Below are positions 8,066 through 16,300 of a DNA stretch of 64,000 nucleotides, in pieces (position 1 is the stretch's first letter; every line of letters starts with the position of its first letter). The notes under the pieces were generated by a model. The model worked only from the letters and a program-made list of their open reading frames with translations, searched no databases and had not been told where the DNA came from. Origin of the DNA: Micromonospora_J zhanjiangensis. GTDB lineage: Bacteria > Actinomycetota > Actinomycetes > Mycobacteriales > Micromonosporaceae. The translations under genes and the position numbers were made by a program. The stretch spans positions 62,001 through 126,000 of the forward strand of contig NZ_JBHSBN010000003.1 of NCBI RefSeq assembly GCF_042650605.1, given 5' to 3'.

Positions 8066-8665
8066 GTGCCCTCGCTGTTTCGTCGCAAGTCCAGCAACCT
8101 CGCCGAGGAGGCCGTCACCGAGGTGACGCCCGCCGAGGAGTCCGCCGCCACCCGTGCCCGCGGTTACACCCCCGCCAAGGGCAGGGAGACGCCGAAGCGT
8201 CCGAGCGTGGGGCGCCGGCCGGCCGGCGCGACCAAGCCGCTGACCAAGGAGGAGGCCCGGGCCCAGCGTCAGGCGGCCCGCCGGGAGGCGGCGGCCGAGT
8301 TCCGGCGCGAGGGCGGGCCGCGCGACCGAGGGCCGGAGCGGGCCCTGGCCCGGGACGTGGTCGACTCCCGGCGCACCATCGGCACCTGGTTCTTCGGCGG
8401 TGCGTTGATCGTGCTGCTCGGCTCGTCCCCGAGCATGCCGCCGCTGGTGCAGCTCGGCTCCAACCTGCTCTGGGCGCTGCTGGCGCTGGGCCTGGTGGTC
8501 GACTCGGTGCTGATCTCCCGCCGGATCGGCAAGCTGGTCCGGCAGCGGTTCCCCAAGACCGACCAGCGGATGGGCTCGCTCTACCTCTACGCGATCATGC
8601 GCTCGATCACCTTCCGCCGGATGCGCGCCCCGGCCCCCCGGGTCAAGGTCGGCGACAAGATCTGA
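8066..8665 (+). CDS. DUF3043 membrane protein
   Basis: A 199-residue protein of the actinobacterial DUF3043 family, function unknown. The first ~110 residues are charged and Lys/Arg/Ala-rich (EEARAQRQAARREAAAEF). Two adjacent hydrophobic segments (about 112-130 and 135-155) follow, then a basic cytoplasmic tail ending RMRAPAPRVKVGDKI. It therefore looks like an inner-membrane hairpin with a long cytosolic N-terminus. The GTG start is set by the leaderless promoter just upstream. A DUF3043 gene occupies the same place next to cob genes in mycobacteria, to my recollection, so it belongs to the conserved backbone. Confidence 0.8.
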   Translation: MPSLFRRKSSNLAEEAVTEVTPAEESAATRARGYTPAKGRETPKRPSVGRRPAGATKPLTKEEARAQRQAARREAAAEFRREGGPRDRGPERALARDVVDSRRTIGTWFFGGALIVLLGSSPSMPPLVQLGSNLLWALLALGLVVDSVLISRRIGKLVRQRFPKTDQRMGSLYLYAIMRSITFRRMRAPAPRVKVGDKI

Positions 8666-8755
8666 TTCCGGTTCGGCGCATTCCAGCCTGACGGGCGTCG
8701 TCGCACCCGGCCCGGCCGCCCCGCCGATCGCAGGCTGGGTGGTGCCGGGTCCGGC

Positions 8756-9064
8756 TCAGTGGACGCCGAGCAGGCGCAGCACCGCCGCCGTCCCGGCGGC
8801 GGCCACCACCACCAGTACGAACGGCGCGCGCCGCCAGGCCAGCACCGCGCCGACCAGCACGCCCGCCGGGCGGGCGACCCCGGCGAGGCGGCCCGCATCG
8901 GTCAGGGCGGCCGTCACCGCCAGCGCCGCCAGCAGGGTCGCCGCCGCGACCGGCAGCAGCCGCCCGAGCCAGTCCGGCAGGTCGTACCGGCGGGCCAGGA
9001 CCACCCCGGCGAGCCGGAGCCCGTACGTCCCGGCCGCCAGCGCGACGATCGCGATGATCAGCAT
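8756..9064 (-). CDS. azlD: AzlD-family branched-chain amino acid export subunit
   Basis: A 102-residue, very hydrophobic AzlD protein with four predicted membrane spans and the family opening LIIAIVALAAGTYGLRLAG. AzlC and AzlD together form an exporter for branched-chain amino acids and related compounds. The gene overlaps the end of azlC by 7 bp and follows it on the same strand, so it is the second gene of the operon. The region between it and DUF3043 (8666-8755) shows no gene. Confidence 0.85.
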   Translation of the reverse strand: MLIIAIVALAAGTYGLRLAGVVLARRYDLPDWLGRLLPVAAATLLAALAVTAALTDAGRLAGVARPAGVLVGAVLAWRRAPFVLVVVAAAGTAAVLRLLGVH

Positions 9065-9861
9065 GTCCGCTCCTTTTCGACCCGCCCGATCACGCCGGTC
9101 CCGGCGCCGCGTCCACCGGCCGCCGACCGTTCGCCCTGGTCACCCGGTCGGGGATGGGTCACGTCCGACCCGGGGCGCTCGGCGCGCTCCGGTTGGCGGC
9201 GGGGCAGCGCCAGCACGGCGAGACCGGCGAGAGCGGACAGCACCGGCAGGCCGGCCGGCAGCACAGGGGTGGCCAGCAGGGCGATGACCGCGCCGACCAG
9301 CACCACCCGCCGAGTCTCCCGGTCCCGCAGGGTCGGCATCAGCAGGGCGAGCAGTCCGGCCGGAAACGCGGCGTCCAGCCCCAGCGCCGCCGGGTCCCCG
9401 GTCGCGCCGCCGAGCAGCACGCCCAACACCGTGCCGACGTTCCAGGTCACGAAGAACGTCGTCCCGGCCAGCCAGTAGGCCCGTCGCCGGCCGGCCCCGG
9501 TGGCCTGGGCCAGGGCGAACGCGGTCGCCTCGTCGGTCATCAGGTGGCTGCCGACCAGCCGGGCCGGCCACCGGGTGCCGACGGTGTCGCCGAGGGCCAG
9601 TCCGAACGGCAGGTGCCGGGCATTGAGCAGCAGCCCGGCCAGGATCGCGGCGAACGGACTGCCCGCGGCGATCAGCCCGACCGCCATGAACTGCGCCCCG
9701 CCGGCGAACAACAGGGTGGACATGGCGACGGCCGCCCAGCCGGGCAGGCCGGCGGCCACCGCGATCGCGCCGAACGAGGCACCGACCGCCACCATCGCGA
9801 GGCTGATGGCACCGACATCCCGGAGGAGCCGGCCACTGGTCGTTCGCTGCGCCGTACGCAT
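9058..9861 (-). CDS. azlC: AzlC-family branched-chain amino acid permease
   Basis: A 267-residue multi-span membrane protein of the AzlC family. Family features include FGAIAVAAGLPGWAAVAMSTL followed by FAGGAQFMAVGL, LLNARHLPFGLAL and LMTDEATAFAL. The last ~45 residues form a polar Glu/Arg/Gly tail beyond the last membrane span. The ATG at 9859-9861 matches the family start; the open frame runs further upstream but crosses the divergent regulator. It is co-transcribed with azlD, and a regulator gene reads away from it with a 55-bp gap that contains a perfect inverted repeat. Confidence 0.87.
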   Translation of the reverse strand: MRTAQRTTSGRLLRDVGAISLAMVAVGASFGAIAVAAGLPGWAAVAMSTLLFAGGAQFMAVGLIAAGSPFAAILAGLLLNARHLPFGLALGDTVGTRWPARLVGSHLMTDEATAFALAQATGAGRRRAYWLAGTTFFVTWNVGTVLGVLLGGATGDPAALGLDAAFPAGLLALLMPTLRDRETRRVVLVGAVIALLATPVLPAGLPVLSALAGLAVLALPRRQPERAERPGSDVTHPRPGDQGERSAAGGRGAGTGVIGRVEKERTC

Positions 9862-9874
9862 AGTCCAGAATAAT

Positions 9875-9894
9875 GAACAGCTAGCCGCCTGTTC
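9875..9894. promoter_or_regulatory. Inverted repeat GAACAG-N8-CTGTTC, candidate operator
   Basis: The only intergenic space between azlC and the divergent XRE-cupin gene contains a perfect 6-bp inverted repeat, GAACAG at 9875-9880 and CTGTTC at 9889-9894. Its position suggests a site where the regulator controls azlCD and itself. Confidence 0.5.
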
Positions 9895-9916
9895 GTCAAA
9901 CTGAACGGATCGACCA

Positions 9917-10519
9917 ATGCAGCGAACGGACCCCACCGCCGGCTGTACCCCCGACTCCGGCTCCCCTGACTCCGGCTCCCCCGTCTCGGTCCTCGCCGTC
10001 GCCCTGCGCCGGGAACGGGACCGGCTCGGGCTGTCCCTCACCGAACTGGCCCGCCGCGCCGGAATCGCCAAGTCGACCGTGTCCCAGTTGGAGGCGGGCA
10101 CCGGCAACCCCAGCGTCGAGACGGTCTGGGCGCTCGGCGTGGCGCTCGGCGTACCGTTCAGCCGGCTGGTCGAGCAGCCCCGACCCGACGTACGGGTGAT
10201 CCGGGCCGGCGACGGGCCCCGGCTGAGCTCCGACCAGGCCGACTTCACCGCCACCCTGCTCTCCGCCGGTCCCGGGCATGCCCGGCGGGACGTCTACCGG
10301 CTCGAGCTGGAACCCGGCACCGTGCGGGAGGCCCAGCCGCACAACCCCGGCACCGTCGAGCACCTGGTGGTCTCGACCGGCCGGCTGCGCGCCGGCCCCG
10401 CCTCGGACCTGGTGGAGCTCGGCCCGGGCGACTACGTGGCCTTCCCCGGCGACGTGCCGCACCGGTACGAGGCACTCGCGCCCGGCACCGCCGCCGTCCT
10501 CGTCATGGAGCACCGCTGA
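9917..10519 (+). CDS. XRE-cupin transcriptional regulator, divergent from azlCD
   Basis: A 200-residue regulator with two parts. A helix-turn-helix at about residues 27-80 reads LALRRERDRLGLSLTELARR then AGIAKSTVSQLEAG. A C-terminal cupin barrel at about 115-200 (PGTVREAQPHNPGTVEHLVV, ending PGDVPHRYEAL) should bind a small ligand. XRE-cupin proteins often regulate an adjacent divergent operon, here the azlCD exporter, so a branched-chain amino acid or related effector is plausible. The first 25 residues are a Pro/Ser/Asp-rich tail with an imperfect DSGSP repeat. Confidence 0.85.
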   Translation: MQRTDPTAGCTPDSGSPDSGSPVSVLAVALRRERDRLGLSLTELARRAGIAKSTVSQLEAGTGNPSVETVWALGVALGVPFSRLVEQPRPDVRVIRAGDGPRLSSDQADFTATLLSAGPGHARRDVYRLELEPGTVREAQPHNPGTVEHLVVSTGRLRAGPASDLVELGPGDYVAFPGDVPHRYEALAPGTAAVLVMEHR

Positions 10520-10533
10520 CGGTCAACCGCGAT

Positions 10534-11517
10534 CTACCGGGTCAGCTGGGTGGGCGTGCGGTAGAGGCGGGTCACCACGTCCTCGATGTCCGGTTCGACG
10601 ATCGACAGGTCGCGCAGCGCGGTCAGCCCGGACAGCCGGGCCACCAGCTCGGCCGCGGTGGCCGTCTCCAGGGCGTACACCAGGCGCCGGCCGTCGGACT
10701 CCACCCGGTGCAGCGGCGCGCCGGGCACCACCGGCGGGTCGACCGACGGGGCGTCCAGGTCGACCACCACCAGCCGGCGGGACCCGTACCGGGCGTGCAG
10801 CGCCTCGATCGTCCCGTCGTGCACCACCCGACCGTGGTCGATCACCACCAGTCGCCGGCACAGCCGCTCGATGTCGGCCAGGTCGTGCGTGGTGAGCAGC
10901 AGGGTGGTGTCGCCGGCGCGACCCAGCTCGGCGAGGAACTCGCGGACCGCCTGCCGGCTCACCACGTCCAGCCCGATGGTGGGCTCGTCGAGGAAGAGCA
11001 CCTCCGGACCGTGCAGCAGGGCGGCGGTCAGCTCGCCGCGCATCCGCTGGCCGAGCGAGAGCTGCCGGACCGGGACGTCCAGGAAGCCGTCCAGGTCCAG
11101 CAGCGACCGGCAGCGGCGCAGCCGGGCCGCGTGCCGCGCCGCCGGCACCCGGTAGATGTGCCGCAGCAGCTCGAACGAGTCGCGCAGCGGCAGGTCCCAC
11201 CACAACTGGGAGCGCTGCCCGAAGACCACCCCGATCCGCATCGCCAGCCGGGTGCGCCGGGCCACCGGGTCCAGGCCGCAGACCCGTACCGTGCCGGACG
11301 TCGGGGTCAGCACGCCGGTGAGCATCTTCAGCGTGGTGGACTTGCCCGCGCCGTTCGGACCGATGTAACCGACCATCTCGCCGCGGGTCACGGTCAGGTC
11401 GATCCGGTCCACCGCGGGCACGGTCCGCCGCTGCCGGCGCAACCGGCCGACCCGGACCCGCACGTCGAACTCCTTGCGCAGGGCCGTCGCCTCGATCACG
11501 GTCGTCACGTTCCTCAC
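10534..11517 (-). CDS. ABC transporter ATP-binding protein (ABC-2 exporter)
   Basis: The ATPase subunit of an ABC-2 exporter, 327 residues. Walker A (GPNGAGKST), the signature LSLGQRMRGE and Walker B (LFLDEPTIGLD) are present, together with the H-loop (LLTTHD). A C-terminal domain of about 90 residues, as in drug-type ABC-2 ATPases, follows. The GTG start overlaps the stop of the adjacent permease by 4 bp (GTGA, 11514-11517); a second in-frame GTG three codons later is also possible. It is the last gene of a three-gene operon with two permeases. The cargo is unknown. Confidence 0.9.
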   Translation of the reverse strand: MRNVTTVIEATALRKEFDVRVRVGRLRRQRRTVPAVDRIDLTVTRGEMVGYIGPNGAGKSTTLKMLTGVLTPTSGTVRVCGLDPVARRTRLAMRIGVVFGQRSQLWWDLPLRDSFELLRHIYRVPAARHAARLRRCRSLLDLDGFLDVPVRQLSLGQRMRGELTAALLHGPEVLFLDEPTIGLDVVSRQAVREFLAELGRAGDTTLLLTTHDLADIERLCRRLVVIDHGRVVHDGTIEALHARYGSRRLVVVDLDAPSVDPPVVPGAPLHRVESDGRRLVYALETATAAELVARLSGLTALRDLSIVEPDIEDVVTRLYRTPTQLTR

Positions 11518-12332
11518 CCCGCACTCTGGTAGTGCCGGACCGCCGTCCGCCAGAACGTGGCGGCCGCCACCGCCGCCAGCACCGCGACGCCCGGCGCGGC
11601 CCAACTCACCCAGCCCGGCAGGCCGAGCGGATCGGCCCGGCCCAGCAACGCCAGCGCCGGGTGGTAGGCCACGAAGGCGAACCCCATCCCGTACGCGAAG
11701 ACCGCGCGGAACCACCCACCGTAGACCGTCACCGGGTACGCGGTGAAGTCCCGCCCGCCGTAGGTGAGCGCGTTGCCGAGCTCCCCCGAGTCGATCCACC
11801 AGAACGCCACGGTGGCCGAGGCGACGAAGATCGAGCCGAAGAAGACCACCCCGGCCAGCGGCGCCACCAGCACCAGCAGCACCCGGCCCGGCGTCCACTG
11901 CACCTGCGCCCGGACCAGCGCGACCACCAGCACGGCCAAGCCGAACAGCGAACGGGACACCTTGCGCAGCGGCAGGTCCATCAGCAGCAGCTGCGGCAGG
12001 ACGCCGAGCGGCCGGACCAGCACCGCGTCCAGCAGGCCGGTGCGGACGTACTGGCGGATCCGTTCGATGTTGCCGACGGTCAGGTCGGCGGTGGCGAACG
12101 AGAAGGAGGACAGGCCGACCATCACCATCGCCTCGCGTACCCCGAACCCGCCGAGCGTCCGGGTGACCCGGAACAGCACCAGCACGCTGAGCACGTCGAA
12201 CACCACCGCCGCGAGGCAGCCCACCAGGTCCACCGCGAACGAGATCCGGTAGCTGGCCTGCGCCCGGGCCTGGCCGCGCAGCAGCGCCAGGTAGGCCCGC
12301 CGGGCGCCGGCCGGTCGTACCCGGTCAGCCAC
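11514..12332 (-). CDS. ABC-2 type permease
   Basis: A 272-residue integral membrane protein with about six hydrophobic segments. It resembles the paired permeases found with DUF990/ABC-2 exporters: a GNIERIRQYVRTGLLDAVLVR amphipathic stretch (coupling region) and long hydrophobic helices on either side. Its start overlaps the end of the upstream permease by 8 bp and its stop overlaps the ATPase start, so the three genes form one tightly coupled operon. I cannot tell what is exported. Confidence 0.82.
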   Translation of the reverse strand: MADRVRPAGARRAYLALLRGQARAQASYRISFAVDLVGCLAAVVFDVLSVLVLFRVTRTLGGFGVREAMVMVGLSSFSFATADLTVGNIERIRQYVRTGLLDAVLVRPLGVLPQLLLMDLPLRKVSRSLFGLAVLVVALVRAQVQWTPGRVLLVLVAPLAGVVFFGSIFVASATVAFWWIDSGELGNALTYGGRDFTAYPVTVYGGWFRAVFAYGMGFAFVAYHPALALLGRADPLGLPGWVSWAAPGVAVLAAVAAATFWRTAVRHYQSAG

Positions 12333-13182
12333 CCTGCACCACCAGCCGCCGCTCGGCGCGGCGCTGCACCACGGCGCAGCCGGCCAGCACCAGGACGGCC
12401 CAGACCGCCTGACCGCCGACCATTCCCGCCTGGACCGGCCCGGGATCCCGCTCGACCAGTACGTCCAGCGGCGCCTGGAACAGGCTCGGGAGCGGGGTGA
12501 GCGTCCACAGTGCCAGGTACAGCCAGTCGGGCAGGAAACGCAACGGGAAGTAGAGGCCGGCCAGCACGCCGGAGCCCAGCGTCCAGAGCATCAGCGGGCC
12601 GCGGATGTCGTGCACCCAGTAGACGACGGCGTTGACCAGGTACCGGCAGCCGAAGCAGATCACCACGGCGAGCAGCACCGACAGCGGGAACAGGATCCCG
12701 GTCGACCACCGGGTGGGCAGGTAGACGTCGAAGAAGAGCGGCCCCACCAGGACCGGCGGCAGGAACCGGGTGAACACCGCGTACCCGGCCCGGCCCAGGT
12801 CGGTGGCCAGGTAGCCGACCACCGGGTGGATCGGACGCAGCAGGTCAACGGCCACGTCCCCGGTACGGATCCGGTCGGCCAGGTCGGTCCAGCCCCACAA
12901 CAGCACCACCGCGAGCAGTCCCTGCCCGACCCAGACGAAGGTGGCCAGCCGGGGCCGGTCGTACCCGGCCGCCAGCCCGCCGCCGGCTCCGGTCGCCACC
13001 GCGAGCAGGACGTAGCACTTGATGAACCCGAAGACGGTGTTGGTCACCGCCCCGGCCACCGTGGCCTGCCGGTAGGTGGAGTAGCGACGAAACCCCGATC
13101 GGCTTATTGCCGCAAATGTACGGACGTGAGGGATAATGTTTCCTCTGTCGGCGGATCCCGTACTGGCGGTGAGCGAGCCCAC
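12325..13182 (-). CDS. ABC-2 type permease (first gene of exporter operon)
   Basis: A 285-residue membrane protein related to the next gene, with a matching coupling segment (DRIRTGDVAVDLLRPIHPVV) and six hydrophobic spans. The open frame runs much further upstream, but I set the start at the GTG 13180-13182 because a strong GGAAGGAGGG ribosome-binding site lies seven bases before it. No ATG or GTG lies between this site and the first conserved helix except one inside the helix. That gives a 35-residue polar N-terminus before FRRYSTYRQATVAGA. It is divergent from the large WG-repeat gene. Confidence 0.8.
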   Translation of the reverse strand: MGSLTASTGSADRGNIIPHVRTFAAISRSGFRRYSTYRQATVAGAVTNTVFGFIKCYVLLAVATGAGGGLAAGYDRPRLATFVWVGQGLLAVVLLWGWTDLADRIRTGDVAVDLLRPIHPVVGYLATDLGRAGYAVFTRFLPPVLVGPLFFDVYLPTRWSTGILFPLSVLLAVVICFGCRYLVNAVVYWVHDIRGPLMLWTLGSGVLAGLYFPLRFLPDWLYLALWTLTPLPSLFQAPLDVLVERDPGPVQAGMVGGQAVWAVLVLAGCAVVQRRAERRLVVQGG

Positions 13183-13337
13183 GCCGTTACCCTCCTTCCG
13201 CGACACCAAGCCGGTCACCGTAGCCGGTGCGTCGTCGACTGCATAACGGGAAATCGATGAGGTGATACCGCCGTGAGCGAGCGACGTGCGCCGTTGACCC
13301 GGCCGCGCGGCGCGCCCCACGGGAGCGGGGCCACCAC

Positions 13338-16300
13338 ATGACGGGCCGGTACACCGGCCGTTGGGGGGAGCCCGCCGAACCGGAGTGGGTCTTCGCGCCC
13401 ACCTCGGAGTGGACCGCCGCCTTTCCGGGCCAGCGCTATCCCGGTGACGTCGGCCCGCGGCGCCGGCCGCAACCCACGCCCCGGGTCGCCCGCGGCCGGG
13501 CCACGGTCGAACGCCCCGGTTCCGGTGCTGGTGCTGGTGCTGGTTCCGGTGCTGGTGCTGATTCCGGTGCCCGACCGGACGACGCCGCGTCCACCGGCCG
13601 GTACGGCGACCGACGCCCGGATCCGTCCGGTCACCCGCAGGGCACCGATCGCCGCACCCGGGGCGGAGCACCGCCGATCAGCTCACCGCCCGCGGATTCC
13701 CGCCCGATCGACGCCCGTTCCGTCGACGCCCGCCCGATCGACGGGGGGTCGGGCGATCGGCGTTCGGTCGACGGGCGGCCGGTTGACGGGCGTTCGGTCG
13801 ACGGGCGGCCGGTCAGCCCGGCCGGGGGTGGCACCTACGGCGTCCGCCGGCCGGACCGGCGATCGGATGACGACGTCCACCGCTTCGACGACCACCGCCA
13901 GCCGGGTGGCCGGCCCGCGCCGGACCACGGCACGTACCGATCCGCCTCGGCTCGCGCCGACGCCCGGTCCACCGGGCCGAAGGTCGACCGGCAGTACCGA
14001 TCCGAGACACCCCCGCCCGAGGACACCCGGCGACCGGCCGGGCCCGCGGACCGGCCCGCCGACCGGTGGAACCCGCCGACCGACGGACCGCCCCGCGGAC
14101 CGGCCGCCGATGCCGGCCGTCGGTTCGCGGGTGCGCCGGACCAGCCCCGCCCACCCCGGGACACGCCGGACGGACGCCGGCTCGACCCGCCACCCGACGA
14201 GGCCCGACGCGGTGCGCCGCCGTACCCGTCCGGCCGCGACACGTCGTACCGTCCGACACCCCGGCAGCGACCGGACCGCGAACCCGCACCACCCGACCGG
14301 CCGGATCGTGAGCCGGCACCGTACGCCCGGCAGGACCGGAATCCGGCACCGCACGCCCGGCCGGACCGGGAGCCGCCAGCGCGCGACCGACACCCGAGCG
14401 GCGGCATGCCGTCCGAGGCCGACCGGTACGGCGCGCCCGATCCGCAGCAGCGTCGACCCGCCCCCACCGAACGGCTCCGTCCGGACGACCGGCGGCCCGC
14501 CCAGGACCACGGTCACGCCGCCGGTTTCGGCCGTCCGGAACCCGGTCCACGTCCCGACGACCGGCACCGACCGGCGGGCCCGTACCCGGATCCGGGCCTC
14601 CGCCCGACGGACCGGTACGCCCCGCAGCAGCGCCCGGACGATCGGGGGCGACCGGGTCCGCACCCGCCGGAAGCCGGACGGCCGCCGCACGCCGGTCCGG
14701 TTCCGGCCGGCCGGCAGCCGGACGTACGGCGCCCGGACGACCGGGCGCGGCCGGCCGACGGTGTCCGTCCGCCGCGTCCCGACGGCCCGGCACCGACCGG
14801 TCAGCGGGAGTCGATCCCGCGGCCCGACGGAATGCCGGCGCGGTCCGGTTGGCTCGCCCCCGGCCCGTCCCAGCCCGCCGACCGTCGCCTTACCGGCACG
14901 GGAAGCCCCACCGACACCGGAGTGCCCAGCGGCCCCGAGCGGCCCAGCGACGCCGAGCGGCCCAGCGACGCCGAGCGGCGCAATGAGCCCGGGCGACCCA
15001 ACGACGCCGGGCGGCCCTCGGGCGGTGGCCCGAGACGACCGGTCGGCAGCGGACACCCGACGGGCCAGGATCCGCACCGGTCCCCGGTCCACGGCCCGCA
15101 CCGACCCACGGACCACGACCGGCACCAGCCCACGGGCCAGGACCCGCGGCGGTTCGTTGACGCCGGGTCGGACCCTCGTACGGAGTCCGACCCCGAGGGG
15201 TCCACGAACCGGCCACGACCGCCCGTGGCCGGCCTGCGGTTGGAGTTCCGCCCAGCGCCGGCCCCGCTACCGGTGAGCGATGACGGCGTGCCGCCGGCGG
15301 ACGAGGGTCCGGCCACGGCGGACGGCGGGAACGATCCGGGGTCCCCGGTCGCCGCTGGGCCCTCGACGGCCCCGGCTACCGCCGGATCCTGGTTCACGTC
15401 GTCCGACCGGCCGGCGGTTGCCGTGCCCGAATCCGCGGCGACGACCGGCTCCGCGCCGGCAACCGGCATCGCATTGGACACGACCGGCTCCACGCCGGCA
15501 CCCCGCACCGAACCGGCACCACCGAACCCGACCGGCACCACACCGGCTCCCGGCACCACCCCGGCTCCCGAGCGGGACGCCGGCAGCACAACGGTGCGGG
15601 CGACGACCACGGCGCCACCGGGCCCCGCCGCCGGGCCGACTCCCAGAGCCGCCGCCCCCGTCGGACCGCCGGTCTGGAAGCCCCGGGCGCCCGCGCCGCC
15701 CGTCTGGACCGGGCCGACCGACAAACGGTCCGAAGCCACCCCGGCCGCCGCATCGAGCGGGCCGGGAATCCCCGGTGCGTCGTCGGTCCCGACCGCGCCG
15801 GCAACCGACGCGTCGTCGGCGCCGGCGAGCGCACCGCCCGAGCCACCCGCGGCTCCGGTGCCCGGCGACGCGCCCGGCGACGACCGGCCGTCCGTGGTCC
15901 CCGACTCGGACGCCGCCGTTCCGGTCACCGGGCCGGACCGAGCGACACCGACGGACCCGGACCCGGCGACAAGCCCGACGCCCAGCCTCGACCAGACGCT
16001 TCCGCCCACACCGGACCCCGAGCAGGCGACCCATCCCGACCAGACGCCCGAACCCGCACCGGACCCCGACCCGGCGACAAGCCCGACGTCCGGCCCCGAC
16101 CAGGCGCTCGCGCCCGGACCGGAGGCCGACCCACCGCCGCCGGCCGACGCCGAACCCGACGCCGAAAGACCGCGGGACCAGGAACCGGCCGCGGACACCC
16201 ACAGCTCCCCGGCGACGGCCGACGGCCTCGACGAGGTGGGCCAGGCCGACAACCCGGCCGCAGCCACTCCCGCCGAGGTCACGTCCGTCGGGCCGGCCGC

